Shown here: piece by piece, positions 35,240 to 44,032 of the stretch
How positions within the stretch are numbered: the stretch's first letter is position 1
How the letters are laid out: each line of letters opens with the position of its first letter
NCBI RefSeq assembly: GCF_900239345.1
Contig: NZ_OESZ01000023.1
Span: 62,001-126,000 of the forward strand
Direction of reading: 5' to 3'
DNA: 64,000 nt
DNA from: Tenacibaculum dicentrarchi
GTDB taxonomy: Bacteria > Bacteroidota > Bacteroidia > Flavobacteriales > Flavobacteriaceae
Made by a program: the position numbers and the translations under genes
The notes under the pieces: model-generated
What the model was told of the DNA's origin: nothing
Database searches by the model: none
The model's input: the letters and a program-made list of their open reading frames with translations, nothing else

Positions 35240-35783
35240 ATTTACAACTATTTTTAGCCTGTATAATATGTCGTTGATTATGATTAATTACAAATCGAAA
35301 AGTATCGCCTAACCTAAATTTTAAAATAGGTAATGTTATTGCTGTTTTTATCTTTGTTAAATTTTTATTTTCTGATAATTCAAGTAAATTTAACAGCTCT
35401 TTTTGAAGTTTAATAAAACGTTCTAAAACAACTTTTTTATCTAATTTTGAATAAATAGGATTCTTACTTTTAAACGTATTCATTGTTTTCATCCCTTCTT
35501 TAGGCAACATATCTAAAGCAAATTTATTTCCTAAATATCCCGATTTAAAAACTGTCGATTTTTGATATTTAGACTTTTCTATTCTTTTTCTAATTTCATT
35601 ATTGTAAAATTCTGCATATAAATTCAAATGCTCTAAACATTCTAAAACAGACCATGATTTTACTGTTTTTTTATATTGTAACTCTTGCGTAGTATTATTT
35701 TTTAAAGATTCCACATAATTAATATGAGAAACTACAGTTTGTTTTAATTCTGATAATAATTCTTTGGTATTAAAAAAGCTCAT
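35238..35783 (-). CDS. DinB-like four-helix protein
   Basis: A 181-residue DinB/YfiT-superfamily protein: SWSVLECLEHLNLYAEFYNN carries the first metal His (ECLEHL), and NHNQRHIIQAKN near the C-terminus carries the HxxxH pair. The fold binds a divalent metal, and some members are thiol-dependent transferases. The substrate here is unknown. It is followed upstream by a Crp-type regulator gene in the same orientation, 51 bases away. Confidence 0.88.
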   Translation of the reverse strand: MSFFNTKELLSELKQTVVSHINYVESLKNNTTQELQYKKTVKSWSVLECLEHLNLYAEFYNNEIRKRIEKSKYQKSTVFKSGYLGNKFALDMLPKEGMKTMNTFKSKNPIYSKLDKKVVLERFIKLQKELLNLLELSENKNLTKIKTAITLPILKFRLGDTFRFVINHNQRHIIQAKNSCK

Positions 35784-35834
35784 GTTTGAAATTTAATTCA
35801 AATATGAGCTTTTTTATAAAAATAAATATTGATA

Positions 35835-36371
35835 CTAATCAAGATTTTTTAATATTCTAGACAATGTTTCTGGCGCCATTCTTAAATAAGATGCAATATA
35901 TTTTTGAGGTATCTCTTGAAATACTTGCGGACTTCTTTTAAATACACGTTCAAAACGTTTTTGTGGAGAATAAGTAATCAAATCTATTTCTCTTTCTATT
36001 TGTTGATACATAAAATCATTTAAAAAAACGTTCCAAACATCCTGATATTCCTTTTTAGAGTTTATAAACCGCATATAATTTATTTTAGAAATTACTTTCA
36101 ACTCACATTTTTTAAGCGCTTGAATGTAAAAAGAAGTTGGTTTTTCGGTTAAAAAACAATCAAACGCCGTAATTATAGATTCTTTATATCCAAATCTAAT
36201 GGTGTGTTCTTCATTATCATTATCAATAAAAACTCGTAAACTTCCTTCTTTTACTAAATACAAATTGGTATTTAAATCTCCTTTATTTATCAGGAAATCA
36301 TTTCTTTTAAGTGTTATTTCTTTATCCCACTTATCTTCTAATTTTTCTAAAAAATACTTGTATGAACTCAT
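35835..36371 (-). CDS. Crp/Fnr family transcriptional regulator
   Basis: A 178-residue protein. An N-terminal cyclic-nucleotide-binding-like beta barrel (NDFLINKGDLNTNLYLVKEGSLRVFI) is followed by a C-terminal helix-turn-helix (IPQKYIASYLRMAPETLSRILKNL). No Cys cluster for an iron-sulfur centre is present, so it is not an FNR-type oxygen sensor. The ligand is unknown. Flavobacterial proteins of this subgroup often lie next to the genes they control, perhaps the DinB gene here. Confidence 0.9.
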   Translation of the reverse strand: MSSYKYFLEKLEDKWDKEITLKRNDFLINKGDLNTNLYLVKEGSLRVFIDNDNEEHTIRFGYKESIITAFDCFLTEKPTSFYIQALKKCELKVISKINYMRFINSKKEYQDVWNVFLNDFMYQQIEREIDLITYSPQKRFERVFKRSPQVFQEIPQKYIASYLRMAPETLSRILKNLD

Positions 36372-36571
36372 AAAATATAGTGATTAGATACTTTTATATT
36401 CAATTATACTTCTACTCAATGATAATCAAAATTATTATTTTTTATAAATATGTTCGTTTATTTCTTCAAAAAAAAAGCTATTTATTCTAATAACCACAAC
36501 AATAAATTAAACTTATTAAATCTTAATAGTAATAATTTATGTTTTTTCTTTTTATTTATCAAAATGATTAA

Positions 36572-36579
36572 TACTTTCG
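36572..36579 (+). promoter_or_regulatory. Candidate -7 box (TAnnTTCG variant) of the ApbE/DUF3570 operon
   Basis: TACTTTCG lies 38 bases before the thioredoxin ATG and departs from TAnnTTTG by one base. The same variant occurs before aroC and the met-zincin gene. The 246-bp gap from 36372 holds nothing else I can identify. Confidence 0.35.
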
Positions 36580-36617
36580 CGGAAATACATTATCAATATT
36601 AAATCTAAATAAACTTA

Positions 36618-37049
36618 ATGAAGAGAATTATACTATTTATCGGAATTATACTTTCAATAACAACCATTTTATCATTCAATGCAGTAGATAAATCACCTTA
36701 TAAATTATTATGCGATACTGCTAATGCTCAAAATAAAAATATCATAGTCTATTTTTCTGGAAGTGATTGGTGTGCTAACTGTAATAAGTTTAAAAAAGAG
36801 GTTTTAAATACTCCTGATATTAAAAAATCAATTGAAACAGATTATGTGTATCATCTAGCTGATTTTCCACAAAGAACTGAGTTATCAGAAGAATTAGAAA
36901 CGCTAAATAATGCACTCGCTGAAAAATTAAATAATCAAGGCGTGTTTCCGCTATTAGTTATTACTGATAAAAACTTAACTATTAAAAAAGTTATAAACAT
37001 GAATACAAGTGCTGATAAAACTTTAAAAGCTTTAAAAGATAATAGATAA
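36618..37049 (+). CDS. Secreted thioredoxin-family protein
   Basis: A 143-residue protein with a signal segment (IILFIGIILSITTILSFNA) and a thioredoxin fold. FSGSDWCANCNKFKKEVL (residues about 49-66) carries the CxxC pair, and GVFPLLVITDKN near 113 is the cis-Pro strand. It resembles the DUF255/thioredoxin_7 proteins that work in the periplasm. It is the first gene of the operon, with a 1-base gap to apbE. It may keep Cys residues of the partner proteins reduced; that role is inferred. Confidence 0.9.
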   Translation: MKRIILFIGIILSITTILSFNAVDKSPYKLLCDTANAQNKNIIVYFSGSDWCANCNKFKKEVLNTPDIKKSIETDYVYHLADFPQRTELSEELETLNNALAEKLNNQGVFPLLVITDKNLTIKKVINMNTSADKTLKALKDNR

Positions 37050-37050
37050 A

Positions 37051-38028
37051 ATGGAACAATTAAAAGTTTTTTCTAAATCTATCGATTCAATGAAATCTAC
37101 TTTAGATGTTCATATCGTAATGCCTAATAATAAAGAAGATAAAGCTAATAAATTAATTGAAAAAGCCTATGCCGAAGCACAACGATTAATACAAATTATT
37201 TCTGCTTGGGATGAAAACACAACACTTTATAAAGTAAATAAAATGGCAGGAATAGCACCTGTAAAAGTTTGTGATGAGTTGTTTCAATTAATTAAAAGAG
37301 GTGTTTATTTATCTGAAATAACAAATGGTTTATTTGATATTACCTTTGCTTCTATCGATAAAATTTGGTATTTCGATAAGCCATTAACTGAAAAACCAAG
37401 TGCCGAAAAAATTCAAAAATCTGTTAGAAATATCAATTATAAATTTATTGAATTAAATGATGAAAACCAGAGTATTTTCATCAATAATAAAGGTACAAAA
37501 ATAGAACTTGGTGCTATTGGTAAAGGTTTTATCGCTACAAAAATGAAAGACCTTTTACAAAAGGCTGGTATAAAATCAGGACTTATAAGTGCTGGTGGAG
37601 ATATGACCTCGTGGGGGCAAAGCATACGTGAAGATGGTTTTTGGAATATTGGCGTTGCTGACCCCAATAAAGAAATCAAAAATATTGCGTGGCTTCCCAT
37701 TAAAAACGAATCCATTGCTACTTCTGGAAACTATGAACGTTTTGCTATTATTGATGGAAAACGGTATTCGCATATTATTCATCCTAAAACAGGCTATCCT
37801 GTTGAAGGAATAAAAAGTGTAACCGTATTAAGCCCTGATGCTGAATTATGTGATGCTATTGCTACCACAATTTTTCTTAAAGGCGTAAAAAAAGGACTTG
37901 ATTTTGTGAATCAATTTTTCGATATCAGGTGTTTTATTATTGATGACAATGAAAAAAAACATTTTTCAAAAAACTTTAAAGTAGAAATATCTTATCCAAA
38001 TACTGCAAATCAAAAAGCAGTAGTTTAA
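37051..38028 (+). CDS. apbE: FAD:protein FMN transferase (ApbE family)
   Basis: A 325-residue ApbE. IISAWDENTTLYKVNKMAG, then IELGAIGKGFIATKMKDLL and KSGLISAGGDMTSWG form the FAD and metal-binding region. ATSGNYERF and SHIIHPKTGYPVEG follow, and SPDAELCDAIATTIFLKG closes the domain. These enzymes attach FMN through a phosphoester bond to a Thr or Ser in D-x-x-(S/T)-G-A-(T/S) sites of extracytoplasmic proteins. No obvious N-terminal signal is seen, which is unusual unless export is atypical. The DUF3570 product three genes on carries a matching sequence. Confidence 0.94.
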   Translation: MEQLKVFSKSIDSMKSTLDVHIVMPNNKEDKANKLIEKAYAEAQRLIQIISAWDENTTLYKVNKMAGIAPVKVCDELFQLIKRGVYLSEITNGLFDITFASIDKIWYFDKPLTEKPSAEKIQKSVRNINYKFIELNDENQSIFINNKGTKIELGAIGKGFIATKMKDLLQKAGIKSGLISAGGDMTSWGQSIREDGFWNIGVADPNKEIKNIAWLPIKNESIATSGNYERFAIIDGKRYSHIIHPKTGYPVEGIKSVTVLSPDAELCDAIATTIFLKGVKKGLDFVNQFFDIRCFIIDDNEKKHFSKNFKVEISYPNTANQKAVV

Positions 38029-38046
38029 TCTAAATTAAATTATACA

Positions 38047-39177
38047 ATGATTATTAAAAATGAAAGAAGATTTTATCTTCTAAGGAACTCTATTGCCTTA
38101 TTTCTCTTGGCTATAATAGGTTATTCGTGTACAGAAAACACCGATAACAAACCACTTATAGAAGAAATTAAAATAACTAAAATAACAAGTAACACCCAAG
38201 AAAGACTCGAAAGAATTCAGTTTTTAAAAGGTAATAAAACAGGATATATAACAGGTCAGGCGGGTACTTTATTAAAAACAACTGATAGCGGTGAAACTTG
38301 GACTTCTTTAAATACGCCACTTGTTGATTCAAAAGTTTATGACTGGAACTCTGTTTGGTTTAACAATGAAAAAACAGGTTTTTTAGTAGGAAGAAACACC
38401 AAAAAGAAAATTACCATTTACAAAACTACTGATGGAGCAAGTTCTTGGAATGAAGCTACTGTTAACGGTGGAGATATTGACAGAATGTATGATGTTGCTT
38501 TTACCAATAGTACTACAGGTTTTATGGTTGGTTATAAAGGTCAAATTTTTAAATCGACAGATACAGGTGCTACTTGGAATTTAATAACCAAAATTGATAC
38601 ACTAGGCATGCGAGAAGCTTGTGTAAAAAATTATGCAAAACTATATCCAGACCGTGAACCAAGTGAAAATACTGGTACGCTTTCAAATGCCCGATTATAT
38701 CGTTTAAAAGTTGTTTCTGAAAACGAAATATATACTGCAGGAAGAGATGGAATTGTTTTTAAATCTATAGATGCAGGAAATAACTGGAAATATGTAAATA
38801 CAGGAAATATCAATGATATTTATGATTTAAACTACATCAACAACTCGATTCTTATTACTTGTGGTAAAAATGGTTCGGTATCTAAAATTTACAAAGATGG
38901 AACTTATCAAGACCTTACAAATATAGCCAATACACGTTCTTTTAGAGGCATGCACTTTATTACTGAAGATGTTGGCTGGTGTGTTGGAGAGCATGGTTAC
39001 ATCTATAAAACAAGTAATGGCGGTAATTATTGGGGTAAAGAAATAGCACCAACAGAAAGTACCTATATTCTTAGAAGCTGTGCATTTATCAATCCTAAAA
39101 TAGGAATATTTGTAGGTAATGCAGGACAAATTATTAAAATAGAAGATTCATCAACAGAAAATTTAACGCAACAATAA
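38047..39177 (+). CDS. YCF48-like beta-propeller lipoprotein (first copy)
   Basis: A 376-residue lipoprotein with lipobox IIGYSC (Cys at 28). A BNR/Asp-box beta-propeller follows, with boxes TTDSGETW, TTDGASSW, STDTGATW, SIDAGNNW and TSNGGNYW. The family includes Ycf48, a photosystem II assembly helper. Here it more likely acts as a surface or periplasmic assembly scaffold for a redox protein, which is inference. Its stop overlaps the next start. Confidence 0.88.
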   Translation: MIIKNERRFYLLRNSIALFLLAIIGYSCTENTDNKPLIEEIKITKITSNTQERLERIQFLKGNKTGYITGQAGTLLKTTDSGETWTSLNTPLVDSKVYDWNSVWFNNEKTGFLVGRNTKKKITIYKTTDGASSWNEATVNGGDIDRMYDVAFTNSTTGFMVGYKGQIFKSTDTGATWNLITKIDTLGMREACVKNYAKLYPDREPSENTGTLSNARLYRLKVVSENEIYTAGRDGIVFKSIDAGNNWKYVNTGNINDIYDLNYINNSILITCGKNGSVSKIYKDGTYQDLTNIANTRSFRGMHFITEDVGWCVGEHGYIYKTSNGGNYWGKEIAPTESTYILRSCAFINPKIGIFVGNAGQIIKIEDSSTENLTQQ

Positions 39178-39398
39178 TGAAAAATATACTATATAAATTA
39201 ATACTATTTACAGCAATATTAGCAGGTATGTCTTCCTGTACTTCTGTAAAAGCATATCAATCTCAATTTGTAAGTGATTATTATATGGAACAAGGACCGC
39301 TTTCTATTGAAAGTTTATCTTCTTCAGGTTTTAGTTATAGAGAAGGTGTTTCAGGTGGTGAAGGTGGTAAAGTTGGCGGAGGCTGTGGCTGTAATTAA
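39177..39398 (+). CDS. DUF4266 small lipoprotein with Gly/Cys C-terminal tail
   Basis: A 73-residue lipoprotein: lipobox AGMSSC (Cys at 21), then VKAYQSQFVSDYYM and a Gly/Ser/Glu tail ending GGKVGGGCGCN. DUF4266 proteins share the short YxxxxLxD-type segment and this CxC end. The two Cys near the C-terminus could bind metal, form a disulfide relay or be modified. It overlaps the YCF48 gene by one base and sits directly before DUF3570, the usual partner of this family. Mature length is only about 53 residues. Confidence 0.9.
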   Translation: MKNILYKLILFTAILAGMSSCTSVKAYQSQFVSDYYMEQGPLSIESLSSSGFSYREGVSGGEGGKVGGGCGCN

Positions 39399-39410
39399 AA
39401 ATTAAAGAAA

Positions 39411-40730
39411 ATGACGAAAATAAATAAAAAATTAACATTCGCTTTAGTTTTATCTGCCTGTATTGGTTTTGCTCAAAACACTTCTACTGTTAATCAACAA
39501 GAAGATAAAAATATTAAAGTTAGTTTGCTTGGTAATTACTACGGGCAGGATGGCGAAAGAGGTGCTCCTAATGGTGGTATTGGCTCACAAGAATTACATA
39601 GTTATACTCGAGAAGCAAAAATATTTGTACCCGTATCAAAAATTATAGATGCAAAATTTAATGCTGGAGTTGATTATTTTACTTCTGCATCCTATTTATT
39701 AATTGATAAATATCAAACCTCAGCAAGTTCAGGTAACAGCGGAGTTAGTGTTGATGAAACAAGAAAATATGGCGATGTTAGTATTGACCTTTCAATTAAT
39801 GATTTTAAAATAACGCCACTTTTTGGTTACTCAGAAGAATATGATGTAAAATCTAAAACTTTTGGTTTATCAGGTTCGTATAAAAACCCTAAAAACTTAT
39901 CTACATTTACCTTTAAATCTAACTTAATTATGGATAAATGGCTCTTAATATATCCTGGTGAATTTAGACCAACCGCTACTATTGATGCTCAAACTGGTGC
40001 TTCTGATAAAGGAACTAAAATAGGTGTAAATGCTGATGTTATTCAACTTACAGATGGCGAGAAAGTTACTAAAGATGGCAACACTTATAATGTTGATGAC
40101 AGATTAACAAGTGCTTTAGGAGTTAATTATGCTTTTAATATCAATAAACGTATGAATGCCTTAGTTGGTGTTGATGGAATATATCAAAGCGGACTACTTT
40201 CTACACCTTTTTACAGAGTCTATTTTAGAGATGGTATTCAAGATGAATACGCCAAAACAGTCGCTGTTGAAAAACTACCCAACGAACGATTAAAATTAGC
40301 AATTTACGGTAGGTACAATTATTTTGTTAACAAACTACTTATTGTTAGAACAAGTGCTAGATTATATGCTGATAATTGGGGCGTTAATTCACTTACACTA
40401 GGCGTTGATGCACCTATTAAAATTAAACCTTGGGTTTCTGTAATGCCTTTTTATAAATTTCATACACAAACTTCGGCTGATTATTTTGCAGGGTACGGAC
40501 AGCATGAATTATCTGATGAATATTACACCAGTGATTTTGATTTATCTAATTTGTATTCAAATAAATTTGGAGCATCTGCCAGAATTGTTCCTTTTAAACA
40601 ATTTCTTGGGATAAAATCAATCGATGTAAGATATACAAAATATTTAAGAAGTGATGGTTTATCTGCCAATTCAGTTTCTGTAGGGGCAAGTTTTGAATTT
40701 TCTAATTTTTTAAAGAAAAAAAATAAATAA
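39411..40730 (+). CDS. DUF3570 outer-membrane beta-barrel-like protein with putative flavinylation motif
   Basis: A 439-residue DUF3570 protein. After the signal peptide (LTFALVLSACIGFAQ) come alternating beta strands ending in SVSVGASFEFSNFLKK, the look of an outer-membrane barrel with a terminal aromatic strand. Residues 192-198 read DAQTGAS, matching the D-x-x-(S/T)-G-A-(S/T) target of ApbE enzymes; the acceptor would be S198. Long extracellular or periplasmic loops are rich in Ser/Gly/Asp (TSASSGNSGVSVDET). With ApbE in the same operon, covalent FMN is a reasonable prediction but unproven. Confidence 0.9.
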   Translation: MTKINKKLTFALVLSACIGFAQNTSTVNQQEDKNIKVSLLGNYYGQDGERGAPNGGIGSQELHSYTREAKIFVPVSKIIDAKFNAGVDYFTSASYLLIDKYQTSASSGNSGVSVDETRKYGDVSIDLSINDFKITPLFGYSEEYDVKSKTFGLSGSYKNPKNLSTFTFKSNLIMDKWLLIYPGEFRPTATIDAQTGASDKGTKIGVNADVIQLTDGEKVTKDGNTYNVDDRLTSALGVNYAFNINKRMNALVGVDGIYQSGLLSTPFYRVYFRDGIQDEYAKTVAVEKLPNERLKLAIYGRYNYFVNKLLIVRTSARLYADNWGVNSLTLGVDAPIKIKPWVSVMPFYKFHTQTSADYFAGYGQHELSDEYYTSDFDLSNLYSNKFGASARIVPFKQFLGIKSIDVRYTKYLRSDGLSANSVSVGASFEFSNFLKKKNK

Positions 40731-40734
40731 AATC

Positions 40735-41871
40735 ATGATTACATATATAAAAAACGGCGCACTAATAGCTGGAGTATTTTCAATGCTATTTTTAACTTCT
40801 TGTGTAGAAGTAACTCCTGAAACAGCCATTATTAATCCTACTGATGATACGTATATAAACACCTTGCATTCTGGTACAACATCCGATTTAAAAGATGTGC
40901 ATTTTTTTGATGCCTCAAAAGGAGTCGTTGTTGGAGGTGAAGATTATTTAACAACTTCCGACGGTGGTTTAAATTGGATAAAAACAATTCCTTTTAAAAC
41001 TGCTGATGATAAAATAAAAGTACGTTTTAACAAAGTAACTTTTGTCAATGATTTAAAAGGATTTATCACTGGTGATTTAGGAGAAGAATACATCCGAAAA
41101 GGTAGACTTCGTTTTAGAGCCACTGGAAATATCTTTTTAAAAACAGAAGATGGTGGTGAAACTTGGAATACTATCAATTTTTTTGATAAAGAAAAAACGT
41201 TTATAAAATCGCTTAAATTTCAAAATGAAACTACGGGTTTATTATCCGTTGTTAGAAATGAAAATGGCGAAGTTTACAAAACAACCGATGCTGGTTTAAC
41301 TTGGAAATTAGTACTTTCAGATGTGAAAGCTTACGGGCATCACGGAGATAGAGATGGCTCACTTGGAATATCAGACATTACTTATGTTACCCAAAACACC
41401 GTTGTTGCCATAGGTACTCAAGGAAATGTTTACATCAGTTTAAATGCTGGTAATACTTGGACTAAAGACATTACCGCTCCAAAAGATAGAGCCTTTAAAC
41501 GAGTAACATTTTTTAATGATACCGAAGGATATATTGTTGGTGGTGGAGATAGTGCTCCTAATGAAGATAAGGCAATGGTCTTTAAAATCACTTTAAATTC
41601 AGACGGAACAACTACTTATCAAGATAAAACAGACATCTATCATTCTGTCTTTTACTTTAATGGTTTATATGCTTCTGATGCTGGAAATCTATGGGTTTGT
41701 GGGCATTTAGGACAGGTTTTTGCGACTTATGACCAAGGAACTACTTGGAGTAATGAATTGACAAAAACAAACAGAGAATCTGATTTAAACGATTTAGAAT
41801 TTCCTACGGATAAAATCGGTTATTTTGTAGGTGATGACGGAATTATCCTTAAAGTAAATTTAGCTGAATAA
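40735..41871 (+). CDS. YCF48-like beta-propeller lipoprotein (second copy)
   Basis: A 378-residue lipoprotein with lipobox LFLTSC (Cys at 23) and a BNR-type propeller with boxes TSDGGLNW, TEDGGETW, TTDAGLTW, SLNAGNTW and TYDQGTTW. It resembles the first copy in plan but not closely in sequence, so the two probably diverged long ago or bind different partners. It lies 4 bases after DUF3570. A strong terminator follows, which marks the end of the main transcript. Confidence 0.88.
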   Translation: MITYIKNGALIAGVFSMLFLTSCVEVTPETAIINPTDDTYINTLHSGTTSDLKDVHFFDASKGVVVGGEDYLTTSDGGLNWIKTIPFKTADDKIKVRFNKVTFVNDLKGFITGDLGEEYIRKGRLRFRATGNIFLKTEDGGETWNTINFFDKEKTFIKSLKFQNETTGLLSVVRNENGEVYKTTDAGLTWKLVLSDVKAYGHHGDRDGSLGISDITYVTQNTVVAIGTQGNVYISLNAGNTWTKDITAPKDRAFKRVTFFNDTEGYIVGGGDSAPNEDKAMVFKITLNSDGTTTYQDKTDIYHSVFYFNGLYASDAGNLWVCGHLGQVFATYDQGTTWSNELTKTNRESDLNDLEFPTDKIGYFVGDDGIILKVNLAE

Positions 41872-41887
41872 TAAAAAAACAATCATT

Positions 41888-41929
41888 AAATCTGATAACT
41901 TTTACCTTAAAAGTTATCAGATTTTTTTT
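41888..41929 (+). terminator. Terminator between second YCF48 gene and dsbD-type gene
   Basis: A long stem of about 17 bp (arms AAATCTGATAACTTTTA and its complement around CC) is followed by a T8 run ending near 41929. The next ATG is only 11 bases later, so the dsbD-type gene depends on read-through or on a promoter inside or before the stem. Confidence 0.85.
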
Positions 41930-41940
41930 ATATAATCAAT

Positions 41941-43941
41941 ATGAAATTATTAAAATACGTTTTATTAATAGGAATTTGTTTTATATCAACTATAAATCTT
42001 GTAGCCAACAACTCCCCTATTCAATCTTCTATTAAATCACCTATTGAATGGAAAACAACTGATTTAAACTTCATTAATAATAACATTGGTGATACTTTAA
42101 ATTTAGTTTTTAAAGCTACTATGAAAAATGATTTTTATATGTATGCTACTGGTTTTTCATGTAGTCAAGGTCCTATTCCTACCACCTTAAAATTAACAGG
42201 AGAAGGTTTTAAAACCATTGGAAATTTAAAATCTATTGGAGCACATCCTAAATTAGATAAAGACTGGAATTGTAATATGATAATTTTTGACAAAGAAGTA
42301 CTACTTAGTCAAAAAATAGTAATCACTAAAAATAATCAACAATTAAATTATAAACTAAAATATTTTACATGTAAAACAAATGATAGTTGTATCCCTGGTA
42401 AAAAATACGGCAAAATAATTATAGGAAATCCTATTGATAAAATAGAAAGTGGTGTTATCTCTAAAAAAATAGCCTCTAAATCAGCAATTGATAAAGTTGT
42501 ATCATCAGAAGAAAAATCATTAAAAAAAGAACAGAAAAAATCTTGGATATTGTACTTACTTACCGCTTTTATGGCAGGATTATTAACTGTTTTTATGCCT
42601 TGTATATTTCCACTAATGCCAATGACGGTAAGTTATTTTTCAAAAGGAAATAAAAGTAGGTTAGAAACCATAAAAAAAGCATTTATATACGGTTTAAGCA
42701 TCGTTATTATTTATACCGCACTTGCTATTTTACCAAGTCTTCTTTTAGGTAGTGACCGCGTAAATAATTGGATAAGTACGCATTGGTTACCAAATATTTT
42801 GTTTTTTTTAGTATTCGTGCTTTTTGGATTGTCTTTTTTAGGAGCTTTCGAATTAAAACTTCCGTATAAATGGGCAAATAAAGCAGATAATTTATCAGAA
42901 AAAGGAGGTTATTTAGGACTTTTTTTTATGGCGCTTACTCTTATTATTGTTTCTTTTTCATGTACAGGACCATTTATCAGTAGTATTCTTATTCTTTCTT
43001 CAAAAGGAGGTATTAGTATAAAACCTTTTTTAGGAATGCTTTCGTATTCTGTTGGTTTTGCCTTACCTTTTGTATTGTTAGCATTAACGCCTCAATTATT
43101 ATCTAAATTACCTAAATCGGGTGCTTGGATGAACACCATTAAAGTGTTTTTCGGAATATTAGAATTAGGTTTATCGCTTAAATTTTTAAGTAATATTGAT
43201 TTAGTTTATGGCTGGGGATTTTTAGATAGAAGCACTTTTTTAACAATATGGGCAGTACTTAGTTTGCTTTTAGCCTTTTATTTATTAGGTTTTATTAAAT
43301 TTTCTCATGATGATGATACGCCTATCAAATTATCTGTAGGTCGGTTTTTAATGGCTACTTTTATTTTATTTAGCACTATTTATTTTATAACTGGTATTTT
43401 TGATAGACCCGTAAATGCTTTGAGTGGTTTAATACCTCCTAAAGTTAATAATTATCACACAACAGCTAGTAAAAATAATTTATGTGAAACCCCTTTATAT
43501 TCCAGTTATTTACATTCACCCGCAGGTTTTAATGGATATTTCGATTTAGAACAAGCCAAAAAATGTGCTAAAAAACAAGGCAAAATGCTTTTAATTGATT
43601 TTACAGGACATGGGTGTGCTAACTGCCGAAAAATGGAAGATACTATTTGGGTGCAACCTAACGTAAAATCTGAAATTGAAAGTAACTATATAGTTGTATC
43701 ATTATATGTTGATGATAAACACGAATTGCCTAAAAAAGACCATTTAAAAGATTTAGCAGGCTATGATATTACCACAGTAGGTGAAAAGAATTTATTTTTA
43801 GAAAAATCATTATTTAATGAAGTTTCTCAACCGCTGTATGTTACTTATAATCCTATTACTGATAAAGCTATCAGTAAAATTGGCTATACAAATAATGTTA
43901 ATGAATTTGTAAGTTTTTTAACTAAAAAAAATACTGATTAA
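41941..43941 (+). CDS. DsbD-type transmembrane thiol-disulfide reductase
   Basis: A 666-residue protein. It has a signal peptide and an N-terminal DsbD-alpha-like domain (to about 165, with CxxxxxCIPGK). About eight membrane helices follow, with the paired motif MPCIFPLMPMT and SFSCTGPF that passes electrons across the membrane. The C-terminal thioredoxin domain holds FTGHGCANCRKMED. It takes electrons from cytoplasmic thioredoxin to the periplasm and could feed the secreted thioredoxin at 36618. That link is inferred from gene order. Confidence 0.92.
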   Translation: MKLLKYVLLIGICFISTINLVANNSPIQSSIKSPIEWKTTDLNFINNNIGDTLNLVFKATMKNDFYMYATGFSCSQGPIPTTLKLTGEGFKTIGNLKSIGAHPKLDKDWNCNMIIFDKEVLLSQKIVITKNNQQLNYKLKYFTCKTNDSCIPGKKYGKIIIGNPIDKIESGVISKKIASKSAIDKVVSSEEKSLKKEQKKSWILYLLTAFMAGLLTVFMPCIFPLMPMTVSYFSKGNKSRLETIKKAFIYGLSIVIIYTALAILPSLLLGSDRVNNWISTHWLPNILFFLVFVLFGLSFLGAFELKLPYKWANKADNLSEKGGYLGLFFMALTLIIVSFSCTGPFISSILILSSKGGISIKPFLGMLSYSVGFALPFVLLALTPQLLSKLPKSGAWMNTIKVFFGILELGLSLKFLSNIDLVYGWGFLDRSTFLTIWAVLSLLLAFYLLGFIKFSHDDDTPIKLSVGRFLMATFILFSTIYFITGIFDRPVNALSGLIPPKVNNYHTTASKNNLCETPLYSSYLHSPAGFNGYFDLEQAKKCAKKQGKMLLIDFTGHGCANCRKMEDTIWVQPNVKSEIESNYIVVSLYVDDKHELPKKDHLKDLAGYDITTVGEKNLFLEKSLFNEVSQPLYVTYNPITDKAISKIGYTNNVNEFVSFLTKKNTD

Positions 43942-43982
43942 AACTTAAAAACCGTCTAACCAAACTATTATTTATAACAACA

Positions 43983-44016
43983 AAAAACCACAAGATAATC
44001 TTGTGGTTTTTTTTAG
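43983..44016. terminator. Bidirectional terminator
   Basis: AAACCACAAGAT pairs with ATCTTGTGGTTT, with A6 before and T8 after. It lies between the convergent dsbD-type gene and aroC. Confidence 0.9.
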
Positions 44017-44032
44017 TATCAATTTATATCAA

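Noticed and set aside
38047..39177. STDTGATW in the first YCF48 protein as an ApbE flavinylation site
   Set aside because: It is one of the regularly spaced Asp-box (SxDxGxTW) repeats of the propeller, and the Asp is at the wrong distance from TGAT.
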